This document shows, piece by piece, positions 43,170-52,030 of a stretch of DNA of 64,000 nucleotides. Position numbers and translations under genes: made by a program. The DNA is from DAISKN01 sp963716925 (lineage in GTDB: Bacteria > Acidobacteriota > Vicinamibacteria > Marinacidobacterales > SMYC01): contig CAVQUX010000025.1 of assembly GCA_963716925.1 (NCBI GenBank), positions 434,001 to 498,000 of the forward strand. The letters are read 5' to 3'. The notes beneath the pieces were generated by a model. The model did not search any database, had not been told where the DNA came from, and saw nothing but the letters and a program-made list of their open reading frames with translations. The number at the start of each line of letters is the position of its first letter. Positions within the stretch are counted from its first letter, which is position 1.

Positions 43170-43556
43170 ATGAGATTATCTAAGTCCACTTGGATCGCCT
43201 TGGGCCTCGTGGTGGCGCTCGCCGCTCCGGTCCTTCTGGCCTTCGACGCCTCGCTGAGCCAGGACCGCCTCTGGGCCCAGTTCAGATTCCCCGTCAAGTT
43301 CGCCGATCGCCTGCTGCCCGTTGGCAACTATCTGTTCGTCCATGACGACGAAAAGAGCGCGATGGGTGAGCCCTGCCTGTACGTCTACGGCGAAAGCAAT
43401 CTCGACGAGCCACTTATGGCGATTCACTGCCTGCGGAGAGACCAAGCAGTGACGGAGCGCGACAAAATCGTCTGGGGGAACGTTCGTCGAGACAACGTGA
43501 GAGAGTTCGGGTACATTCAATTCGCCGGCGACGCTTTCGCCCACCACGTTCAGTAG
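43170..43556 (+). CDS. Small exported protein of unknown function
   Basis: This 128-residue protein has a signal peptide (STWIALGLVVALAAPVLLAF). Its mature beta-rich domain reads FRFPVKFADRLLPVGNYLFV and MAIHCLRRDQAVTERDKIVW, resembling small acidobacterial exported proteins whose strand pattern suggests a beta barrel. No family is named. A GGAGGTGACC ribosome site precedes the ATG, and a strong intrinsic terminator follows the stop, so it is a single-gene unit and probably well expressed. Confidence 0.75.
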   Translation: MRLSKSTWIALGLVVALAAPVLLAFDASLSQDRLWAQFRFPVKFADRLLPVGNYLFVHDDEKSAMGEPCLYVYGESNLDEPLMAIHCLRRDQAVTERDKIVWGNVRRDNVREFGYIQFAGDAFAHHVQ

Positions 43557-43581
43557 TTTCGCCCGCGCGGGATCCCGCTTG

Positions 43582-43614
43582 AAATACCGGACCGCCTGGT
43601 CCGGTATTTTTTTT
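43582..43614 (+). terminator. Rho-independent terminator
   Basis: AAATACCGGACC and GGTCCGGTATTT form a perfect 12-bp stem with loop GCCT, running into eight T residues. It follows the stop at 43556 and is the clearest intrinsic terminator in the window. Confidence 0.92.
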
Positions 43615-43701
43615 GCTTCGGCGCAAGGTCAATTCCCCCAGCCCCTGCGGAATCCCACGCTCCCAAGCTGTCCCCGGGAATCCAAGAACCTCGATCTAAG
43701 T

Positions 43702-43717
43702 GAGTAAGTACTTACTC
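43702..43717. promoter_or_regulatory. Perfect 16-bp palindrome, TetR-type operator
   Basis: GAGTAAGTACTTACTC is a perfect inverted repeat. It shares the half-site GTAAGT/ACTTAC with the palindrome at 40795, but here the half-sites abut instead of being four bases apart. It lies about 70 bases before a short reading frame with a good ribosome site. Confidence 0.6.
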
Positions 43718-43787
43718 TTGCCGGGCACGCTCCTTGCATCGATTCGGAGGGCGGGCTGGTGTGCCTTCGAGACACGGGAGGCCTTTC

Positions 43788-43907
43788 ATGACCAGTCGCA
43801 TCGACCATATACACCGAGGCCATCCAGAAGCGCGGCTCGGGCACCTGCGTCCTCAACTGACCTCGGACCCTTCCGTTGCTTCGACTTGCCGCGCGAAAGC
43901 TTCCTGA
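43788..43907 (+). CDS. Short reading frame behind an operator, possible gene remnant
   Basis: A 39-codon frame starts with ATG after GGGAGG at the usual spacing and lies 70 bases downstream of the palindrome at 43702. The peptide (MTSRIDHIHRGHPEARLGHL at the start) matches no family I know. Its last part overlaps the convergent TonB-like gene. It could be a small protein, a leader, or the stump of a regulated gene lost by deletion. Confidence 0.3.
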   Translation: MTSRIDHIHRGHPEARLGHLRPQLTSDPSVASTCRAKAS

Positions 43908-44545
43908 AGCGGAACGAAAGGATGTCTTCGCCGACTACGGCAGGCGGCGCGAGGACGAAAGGCGAAGAGAACGTAGGCACGTGCGGCCACGGTCGCGCCG
44001 TTCCGGGTCGCGGGCGCGAACTTCCAGCTCCTGATGGTGTCGAGTGCGATCCCATCGAAGCCGTCGGACGAACCGACGACATCCGCCGACGCCACGTCGC
44101 CGTCTTTTCCCACCTCGACCTCGAGAAGGACGACGGCGGACTGGCTGGCCTGAGGAGGCACGGGCGGCATCGCAATTCTCTCCGGGTAGGCAATTGCCGA
44201 AGAGGCTTCGACCGGCCTGGGCGTTTTCGGGAGCGGCGGAATCGAGCCTCCGAGAGCGGGTGCCCGATTGACGAGCGCGACCAGCACCGTCGAGGAAACG
44301 GGCTCATCCCGTTCGTTCCTCGCCGGCTCGAACCGCCAGCCGACGACGTGTTGGCGCACGAGATCGCCGATGGGAGCGGCTCCGGCAAGCTGGATCGCAT
44401 CGGTGACTCGTCCGGCCGCGGAGATCTGGACTTCGAGAATCGCGAAGGCGCCTTCGCGTCCGGACACATGCGCCGAAGGTACATTCCCCTCTTTCAGCTT
44501 GGGCAATGACGCCGTCAAGGCCGCAAGCAGAAGCGCCTTCAGCAT
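43853..44545 (-). CDS. Exported protein with two TonB C-terminal-like domains
   Basis: This 230-residue protein has a short signal-like N-terminus and two TonB-C-type repeats: AFAILEVQISAAGRVTDAIQ to VVGWRFEPARNERDEPV, and AVVLLEVEVGKDGDVASADV to TIRSWKFAPATRNG. The linker is Pro-rich (GGSIPPLPKTPRPVE and AMPPVPPQAS). TonB C-terminal domains contact outer-membrane transporters, but the membrane anchor and long Pro-rich arm are missing, so energy transduction is doubtful. The last 40 residues are unlike the family and Arg-rich; the normal end may lie near YVLFAFRP, with a small frame error extending the protein. Confidence 0.68.
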   Translation of the reverse strand: MLKALLLAALTASLPKLKEGNVPSAHVSGREGAFAILEVQISAAGRVTDAIQLAGAAPIGDLVRQHVVGWRFEPARNERDEPVSSTVLVALVNRAPALGGSIPPLPKTPRPVEASSAIAYPERIAMPPVPPQASQSAVVLLEVEVGKDGDVASADVVGSSDGFDGIALDTIRSWKFAPATRNGATVAARAYVLFAFRPRAACRSRRRHPFVPLQEAFARQVEATEGSEVS

Positions 44546-44580
44546 CCTTGCACTCCCGGCCTGGGGAGTCCCTCACCGCC

Positions 44581-46489
44581 TCAATTTCGGGATTCAAGCC
44601 GGAGTCGACGTCGACTTCCGCCTCTCGGATCCTTCGGCACCATGCCCATCCAGAACGCCACTTCGAGGAGCAGTCGCTCCGGGGAGCTCAGCTCAGCCCT
44701 TCGCTCCATTACTTCGTTCAGGAGCGCCGGATCGTCGGTAATTACGCCGTCGACTCCGCGACCGATCATCATCGACATGTGGATGGGGTCGTTCACCGTC
44801 CAGACGTAGACCTCTTTCCCCGCCCGGTGTGCCGCCCGGATGAATCGTCGTGAAGCGAGGCCGGTATGCACCGCGAGGAAGTCCGCGTCGACCTGGGTCG
44901 GGTCACCGGCCGCCTTGGCCAGAAGGAGTCCTAGGGTCCAGTTCGGCCGAAGCTCGCGTATCTTGCGGATTCCATCCTGCTTCAGCGACATGATCACGAC
45001 ATCCGACGCCATGCCCGCCCGTTCGACGATCTCGACCACTCGCTCTTCGAGTCGCTGGTCGTGACCGTAGTACTTGAGCTCGATGTCGACCCGCGCCTTT
45101 CCCTTGCACCGGTACAGGACCTCTTCGAGCGTCGCGATGCGCTCTCCCCCGAACTCCGGTCCGAACCAGCTCCCGATGTCGATGGCGTGGGCTTCCTCGT
45201 AGCTCGCGTCCCAGATCTTGGTTGCCACCCCCCCGAGCTTCATGAAATCGCTGTCGTGAATCACGACGACGCGCCCGTCCCTCGTCTCCTGGACGTCGAT
45301 CTCCACCAGATCCGCGCCGCCTTCGATGGCGGCGTCGACGGCGGCGAGTGTGTTCTCGGGAGCGCGCCCAGCGGCCCCGCGATGCCCGATCGCGATTACT
45401 TCATGGTCGATCTTCACCCTGTCCAGCAAGAAGTACCCGATCCCGCCGCAAACCGCGGCGGCAATCAACAGAACACCGAGGAGGGTGCTCAGGGACAAGC
45501 GCGAGAGCAGCGAGCCCGCGGACTCGACCGGCGACTCTACCGACACTGCTGGCGCTTCCGCCGCTTGCCCCCCTCCCACCCTCTCGTAAAGGCGAACGAT
45601 CAGGAGGGCGAACGTCACGGCCTGGAACAGGGTCGCGAGAAGATTGACCAGGCTCCAGAGGAGAATGACTCCTCCGAGCAGGAACAGCATGGCTCCCAGG
45701 GAATCCTGAAAGCGGGGAACCAGGTAAGAACCAAGTCCGCGAACCAGTGCGAGGCCGAGGGTCGACAGTAGAACGGCGAACGTTGCCCAGCCCACGAGAA
45801 TCACGGTAATCGCGGAGCGGTGTCCCCGGGCGCGTTCCTCACTCGCGCCCAGCGCCTTCAGGGCACCGACGTTCTCGAACAGGTGGAGCGGGAGCGCATA
45901 GACCCATCCCACCAGGCGAGGAATGACCAGGGCGGACATCGCTGCGAGGAGCCCGCCGATCAGAATCCCCGCGACCCAGAAAGACATCGGACGCTCGGTC
46001 AGGTAGTAATTGATGTCGAACTCCGAGAGGAACACCCAGTACACGACACCCGCGGCCGCGAGAAACGGAGCCGCCACGAGCAGCACCCTCAGCAACCAGG
46101 ACCGCCGCGAGGATGGGAATCGACAGTCCATGCCGCACGGTAGACCAGAGGGCGCGACCAACAGGAATATGCCTCCCGCGAATCGCCGCACGGGCGAGGG
46201 TCATCAGGGCCGCCTGCTCGAAAGCGGAGACGGCGATGACGCCGGCGGCGACCACCACCAGCGCCACGATTCCCACGGGACTGACGAGGAAAAGGAGAAT
46301 GTCCTGGTCGGCCAGAAGGCTCTTCCCCGAGAGCGAAAGGAAGAGGTGAAAGGCGAGCCCGATGAGCGGAGTGAGCAAGGCGAAGGCCAGAAGCTTGAAG
46401 GCCAGGTCGGTCGCGAGCATAGGGCGCCAGATGCGCAGGAAATCGCGCATCGCTCCGAAGAGCACGCCGGGGGCGTCGAACAGGATCAT
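44581..46489 (-). CDS. Glycerophosphodiester phosphodiesterase with N-terminal membrane domain (one frame break)
   Basis: The N-terminal half is a multi-helix membrane domain (LLAFALLTPLIGLAFHLFLS, LLFLVSPVGIVALVVVAAGV, LLRVLLVAAPFLAAAG). The C-terminal half is a GDPD TIM barrel with IGHRGAAGRAPENTL (catalytic His), DLVEIDVQETRDG (metal acids) and WTVNDPIHMSMMIGRGVDGV. Such enzymes split glycerophosphodiesters into glycerol-3-phosphate and an alcohol. The frame breaks at 46093-46096, where GTTG stands for a valine codon GT[T/G]; reading one base rejoins SIPILAAVLV to LRVLLVAAP and makes 1908 bases (635 residues). The break is probably an assembly artefact. Confidence 0.87.
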
Positions 46490-46895
46490 GCCGTCAGGTA
46501 GCTTTCCGGCGTCGGGCTACCGCAGCCCATCCGCCTCCGCGTCCCTCGGAAGATTGTCTTTGCTTGCGGCGACCTTGCGGAACGCAGCGACAGTGTACCG
46601 GAGACCTTCGGAGGGTGCATCCCTATCCCGGGCACCGATCGCCGCAGGCGGCCACTGCCTCGTCGCACGACATGCCAACACGAGTCGAGTCCGACTCCGG
46701 TCTCTCCTGCATCAACGCGGCTCTCCCGAATTCGAGCATCTCTCGCGCAAGGTGCAACCTCGCTCTAGAACCAAGGAAAGTTTGCCGGTCGGACTGCAAA
46801 GAGCGCACTCGTCACTTCACCCGACGACCGGTGGAAGGTCCGTGCGCGGCTTCTCACCCGGATGAAAACTTCCTCAGGCGCGGGTCTGATTCCGT
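46490..46895. other. Intergenic stretch with one copy of a dispersed 19-base repeat
   Basis: These 406 bases lie between the phosphodiesterase start and the response-regulator stop. No convincing gene or tRNA was found. It contains the first copy of the GAACGCAGCGACAGTGTAC repeat at 46580. Confidence 0.45.
46580..46598 (+). repeat. Dispersed 19-base repeat, copy 1
   Basis: GAACGCAGCGACAGTGTAC is identical to 54401-54419; with flanking TTGC[G/C] the match extends to 24 of 25 bases. Both copies are intergenic and bracket the signalling gene cluster 46.9-54.2 kb. Role unknown. Confidence 0.6.
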
Positions 46896-47552
46896 CTAGC
46901 TTTCGAGGGACGCGATGCCGTGAGCGACGGCGAATTTGGTGAGATCCGCGGTGGTGTGGAGATCGAGCTCGGACATGATGCGGGACTTGTGGAATTCCAC
47001 GGTCTTCACCGAGATCCCGAGGAGGTTTCCGATCTCTTTGATCGACTTTCCTTCCGCGACGAGCTGCAGCACCTCACGCTGCCGGGGCGTGAGCTGAGGC
47101 GCGCCCAAGGGCGAGTTCGGCCGGCTTGCGTCGGGCGCCTCGGACCACGGGTTCACGTTTTTCGCCACCGCGGGAGTTACGTAGTAGCGGCCCTCGAGCA
47201 CTTCTTCGATCGCGAAGACGAGCTCCGAAGCGGCCGATCGCTTCAGGAGATACCCCGAGCAGCCGGCGCGGAAGGCCGCGATCACGTACATCTTGTCGGC
47301 GTGCATGCTCAGCATGACGATCTTGGTATCGGGCACGAGCTCTCGAATCTGCCGCGCGGCTTCGACACCGTTCAGGAGCGGCATGGCGATGTCCAGCAGA
47401 ATCACGTCGGGTCTGAGCGTGCGGGCGGCGTCGAGCGCCGCCCGACCGTCCCCAGCGGTGCCGACGAGGTCGAAGTGGCTCTCGAGAAGCTTTCCGATGC
47501 CCTGGACGACGAGCGTATGGTCATCCGCCAGAATGACACGCGCCCTCTTCAA
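46896..47552 (-). CDS. NarL/FixJ-family response regulator
   Basis: This 218-residue regulator has a receiver domain (ARVILADDHTLVVQGIGKLL, phospho-Asp in VILLDIAMP near residue 54, Lys in GYLLKRS) and a C-terminal LuxR-type helix-turn-helix (LTPRQREVLQLVAEGKSIKE to LGISVKTVEFHKSRIM). It should bind DNA when phosphorylated. It lies 38 bases downstream of the histidine kinase gene on the same strand, so the two form a probable two-component pair, although that kinase lacks its phospho-acceptor His. NarL-type regulators are usually paired with HisKA_3 kinases such as the one at 52031. Confidence 0.9.
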   Translation of the reverse strand: MKRARVILADDHTLVVQGIGKLLESHFDLVGTAGDGRAALDAARTLRPDVILLDIAMPLLNGVEAARQIRELVPDTKIVMLSMHADKMYVIAAFRAGCSGYLLKRSAASELVFAIEEVLEGRYYVTPAVAKNVNPWSEAPDASRPNSPLGAPQLTPRQREVLQLVAEGKSIKEIGNLLGISVKTVEFHKSRIMSELDLHTTADLTKFAVAHGIASLES

Positions 47553-47590
47553 AACATGCCTCCGGAATCGCTTACGAAGCGAATGTTACA

Positions 47591-48811
47591 TCAGCGGAGG
47601 GGCAGTTGGGCGGAACGGCGGGTCGTAACGGCCCCTGGGGCTTCGGATTGAAGAGCGCGAGATTGTCGAGGATTTTCAGCGGCCGGCAGGTAGACGGCGA
47701 ACGTCGCTCCGGCGCCTGGCCAGCTGTCTACTTCGACGTGACCTCCGCACTGGCTCACGATTCCGTAAACGGTGGCGAGGCCGAGGCCGACTCCGTTCTC
47801 CTTCGACGTGAAAAAAGGCTCGAACAGCAGGGCCAGCTTCTCGGAGTCCATTCCGTGACCGGTATCGGTCACGGAGATCCGGACATGGGGGCCGCGGGCG
47901 CCGCGGAACGATCGGGGAAGCTCGTCTGGATCCATACTCTCCGTGCGGATCGTCAGTATTCCACCGTCGGGCATCGCGTCCCTCGCGTTCACCATCAGGT
48001 GGAGGAGCACCTGCTCGAGCTGGTAGGGATCGGCGCGGACGAATGCTGGATCCGAGGAAAGCTCCGTCTCGATGACGACGTCGTCTCGCAGGACGGCGCT
48101 CAGGAGCATCTGCATCTCCCGAACCTTATCGTTGGAGCTCGTGACCGCGGGCGCCAGCGCCTGGCGGCGGCCCACCGCCAGCAGCTGCCGGATCAGGCCG
48201 GCGGTGCGATGACAGGCCTTCACCGTGCGCTCGGCCTCGGGGCGACGCGCGTCCTTGGGCTCGAGCCGATCGAGAACGACCTCGCTGAACGTGGAGATGG
48301 CCGAGAGCAGATTCTCGAACTGATCGGAGATCCCGCCCGCCAGTCTCGCCACGGCTTCCATTTTGGCGGAGCGAAGCAGCGCCTCGCGCGAGCGGGGATC
48401 CTCCTCGAGGCGGCTATCGCCCTTCAGCCAGGCTTCGAGTGCGATTGCCGGCTCCGACGGAGCGCCGCCGTCGGCCAGAGCCCAGAAAACCGCATCCATG
48501 GGGATGGCGGCGCCGGATCGCTGGTGACGGAACGCGAGCTCGCCGCGCCATTCGCCGACGGCGGTCACCCGTGACAGGATTTCCCGTTCGGATTTGACGA
48601 ATACCAGGTTGGAGAGCAGGAGTCCGTCAGGCTCGAGATCCTCTACTCCCAGGACCCTGCGGCCCCTTCGGTTCACGTAGATCAGAACGCCTTCACGCGA
48701 GACGAGCCCCATGAACACGGAGGCGCGCTCAACGAGCGCGGAAGCTCGATATCCCGGTATCTCGAAGGCGGCAGGAGCTTCCTCGCTCCACCGCGATTCG
48801 CGACGTCCCAT
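47591..48811 (-). CDS. PAS histidine kinase homologue lacking the phospho-acceptor histidine
   Basis: This 406-residue protein has a PAS-like N-terminus (MGLVSREGVLIYVNRRGRRV, about 30-130), a degenerate dimerisation region and a complete HATPase domain (LLHLMVNARDAMPDGGIL, VTDTGHGMDSEKLALLFEPF, FFTSKENGVGLGLATVYGIV). The H-box reads AKMEAVARLAGGISDQFENL at 149-168, where relatives have GGVAHDFNNL. The acceptor His position is Asp163. The ATP site looks intact, so it may bind ATP without autophosphorylating, or act as a partner of another kinase. No membrane segment is present. Response regulator gene follows. Confidence 0.85.
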   Translation of the reverse strand: MGRRESRWSEEAPAAFEIPGYRASALVERASVFMGLVSREGVLIYVNRRGRRVLGVEDLEPDGLLLSNLVFVKSEREILSRVTAVGEWRGELAFRHQRSGAAIPMDAVFWALADGGAPSEPAIALEAWLKGDSRLEEDPRSREALLRSAKMEAVARLAGGISDQFENLLSAISTFSEVVLDRLEPKDARRPEAERTVKACHRTAGLIRQLLAVGRRQALAPAVTSSNDKVREMQMLLSAVLRDDVVIETELSSDPAFVRADPYQLEQVLLHLMVNARDAMPDGGILTIRTESMDPDELPRSFRGARGPHVRISVTDTGHGMDSEKLALLFEPFFTSKENGVGLGLATVYGIVSQCGGHVEVDSWPGAGATFAVYLPAAENPRQSRALQSEAPGAVTTRRSAQLPLR

Positions 48812-49015
48812 GGGTGCACCCCCGTAGGCAGGAATCGTAGCGGACCTCGATGAGAACCGATACTAGGGAATTTCCCAGGTCCAGCGGGAATGGGATTTCG
48901 GGGCAGCTCGGCCGGAAGGCCGCCTCCAAAAGGCTATCGCCGACCCAAAGCGTTCCGTGGTCGACCAACGACAACCGTGCGGGGTACTATCTGCCCGAGC
49001 AGCTGAACCGCGGTC

Positions 49016-52013
49016 ATGGCAGCCAGGTCCGTCAAGAAGAAAACCAGGAAGAGACCAAAGGCGAAGCCCTCCTCGGGCGGCGTCGATGCGGCCGAGAAGC
49101 CCGCCCCGATCGTCGCGGCGAAGCGACGGGCTTCCTTTCCCGTCGTCGGCGTCGGCGCTTCCGCCGGCGGTCTCGAAGCTCTCGAAGAGCTCTTCGATCA
49201 TATGCCGGCGGACATCGGGATGGCGTTCGTGATCGTCACCCATCAGCATCCGGGCCATACCAGTATGCTGCCCGAGCTTCTGAGCAAGGGGACTTCGATA
49301 GCGGTCGTCGAGGCGGCGAACGAAACGAAGCTCGAGCCGAACCACGTCTACGTCGGGCCGCCCGGCGGGCATCTGTCGATCCACAACGGCAGGCTCCATC
49401 GCTTGGAAACCGGGATGAAGGAAGCGCCGAAGCTTCCCATCGACCACTTCTTTCGCTCTCTCGCCGACGACCAGAAGGAGCGGGCGATCGGGATCGTGCT
49501 TTCGGGAACGGGGACGGACGGCACGCTGGGACTGAAAGCCATCAAGAGCGAGTACGGAATGGCCATGGTACAGCAGCCGCAGTCGGCCAAATACGCCGGC
49601 ATGCCTTCGAGCGCCATCGCGACGGGGCTCGCTGATTACGTGCTCCCGCCAGCCGCGATGCCGAGCCAGCTGATGGCTTACGCCAGCGGTCCGTATCCTT
49701 ATCTCACGGGCGCCACCGTCGCCGCCGAGCTGCCCGCGTTGCCCGAAGAGCCGATACAGAAGATTTTCGTGCTGCTCCGAAGCCGCACCGGCCACGACTT
49801 TTCGGCCTACAAGACCAACACCCTGCGCCGGCGCATCGAACGGCGGATGAACCTGCATCAAATCCAGAAGCCCAACCAGTACGTCCGCTACCTGCACGAG
49901 AACCCGCACGAGATCGACGTTTTGTTCAAGGAGCTGCTGATCGGCGTTACCAGCTTCTTTCGCGACCCGGAGGCCTGGGACGCGCTCCGCCCCCACCTCG
50001 AGGCTCTGATCCTGGCGCGGCCGGAGAACCACGCGCTTCGCGTCTGGGTCCCGGCCTGCGCCACCGGGGAGGAAGCCTTCAGCTTGGCGATCGCGCTGCG
50101 GGAAGCGATGGACGAGACGAACCGGCACCTCGACGTGCAGATCTTCGGCACCGATCTGGACGCGGAGGCGATCGAAGCGGCTCGAGCGGGCCAGTACCCG
50201 GATGGCATCGAGGCGGACGTCTCGCCGAAACGGCTCGAGCGCTACTTCTTGCGCGACGACGGCCGTTACCGTGTTCGCAAGGAAATCCGGGAGATGGTCG
50301 TCTTCGCGTCCCAGAACGTGATCAAGGATCCCCCGTTCACCAAGCTCGACCTCCTCTCCTGCCGCAATCTGCTGATCTACCTCAACGCGAATCTCCAGAA
50401 GAGGCTTCTGCCGATATTTCATTACGCCCTCAAACCCGGCGGTCTTCTGTTTCTCGGGACCTCGGAGACCGTCGGCTCGCTCACCGACCTGTTCGAGCCT
50501 CTGGACAAGCGCTGGAAGATCTTCGAACGCAAGGAGAGCCCCGCGGCGCTTCTGCGGCTTCCGGAGATTCCCGCCCAGCCGGCGATGGAGGCCGAGGACG
50601 AGGCGTTCCCGGCGGAAGCCCGAGCGCGCGCGAAAGACGCCCGTATTTCGACGGTGATCGAGAAACTGCTGCTAGCTCGATTCGCTCCCGCGACCGCGGT
50701 GTTGAACGACGAACGGCGACATCGTCTACATCCACGGCCGCACCGGGGCCTATCTGGAGCCCGCGCAGGGTCAGCCCCGGAACAACATCCTCGACATGGC
50801 CCGCGAAGGGCTTCAGATCGAGCTCGCGTCTGCCATCCGCGAATGCGGCGCCAAGGGCGAGGAGATCACGCGGGAGGGCATCCGGGTGAAGGCCAACGGC
50901 GGCATGGCCAGCGTCAGTCTTTCTGTCGCGCCCATCCGTGAACCGGAGGCGGTCCGCGGCCTGCTCCTGGTCACGTTCCGCCCCACCCCCTCCGCCTTGC
51001 TCGAGGCCCTGAAAGCGAGGCGACCGCGGAAGAAGACCGCGGAAGATCAGCGCGCCGCGCGGCTGGAACACGCGATCAAATACATGAAGGAAGCCCACCA
51101 GTCGACGCTGGAGGAGCTGGAAACATCCAACGAGGAGCTGAAGTCTACCAACGAGGAGCTGGAATCGACCAACGAGGAGCTCCAGAGCACGAACGAGGAG
51201 CTGGAGACCTCGAAAGAGGAGATGCAGTCGCTCAACGAGGAGCTGACGACGGTGAATACCGAGCTGCAATCGAAGGTGGACGAGCTGTCTCAGGCCAACG
51301 ACGACATGCAGAATCTCCTCAACAGCACCGACATCGCCACGATGTTCCTGGACAACGATCTGAACATCAAGCGGTTCACCGAGGAAGCGAAGGCGCTGGT
51401 GACGATCCGCAAGACGGACGTCGGACGGCCGATTTCCGAGTTGACCTCGAATCTGCTGCCGGATACGCTCGCGGCCGATTGCCGCGAGGTGCTGAAGACG
51501 CTGGTCTTCAAACAGGGCGAAGTCCGCACCCATGACGGCCGGTGGTACTTGATGCGGATCATGCCCTACCGGACGGCCGAGAACGTGATCGACGGGCTGG
51601 TGGTTACGTTCGTCAACGTCGGGCAGGTCAAGAAGGCGGGGGAGGCGGACGAGAAAGCGCGCCTCTACTTCGAGAGCATCGTCGATACGGTGCGCGAGCC
51701 GCTGTTGGTGCTCGACCGGGACCTCAAGGTAGTGTCCGCCAATCGCTCGTTCTATCGCGTGTTCCGCACCACCGCGCGGCAGACCGAAGGGGAAGCGATC
51801 TTCGACCTCGCGGCGGGCCGCTGGGACATCCCGAGACTCCGCAAGCTCCTCGAGGAGATCCTTCCCCGGAACAGCGTCTTCGAGGATTACGAAGTGGAGG
51901 TCGAGATTCCAAAGGTCGGGCGCCGCGTTTTCGTGCTCAACGCCCGGCGGCTTCCGCTCGAGGGCGCGGGCGACTTGGTCCTTCTGGCGCTCGAGGACAT
52001 GACGAGCACGTAG
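49016..52013 (+). CDS. CheB-CheR-coiled coil-PAS fusion protein (one frame break)
   Basis: After a Lys-rich N-terminus come a CheB methylesterase domain (VVGVGASAGGLEALEELFDH, VTHQHPGHTSMLPELL, IVLSGTGTDGTLGLKAI; about 45-220) and a CheR methyltransferase domain (DFSAYKTNTLRRRIERRMNL, VWVPACATGEEAFSLAIAL, NVIKDPPFTKLDLLSCRNLL; about 245-510). A coiled coil of NEELES/STNEELQS repeats and PAS domains follow to the end. No kinase domain is fused. The frame breaks at 50702-50705; TTGA read as one Leu codon (TT[G/A]) or a nearby GA[A/C] codon restores NGDIVYIHGRTGAYLEP, and the length becomes 2997 bases (998 residues). The next kinase gene starts 17 bases later. Confidence 0.88.
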
Positions 52014-52030
52014 CCGAAGAAGGCCCGACC

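Noticed and set aside
43788..44509. Long plus-strand frame from 43700 across the TonB-like gene
   Set aside because: It is mostly antisense to the two-domain TonB-like gene and has no family pattern; only the first 39-codon frame with its own ribosome site was kept, at low confidence.
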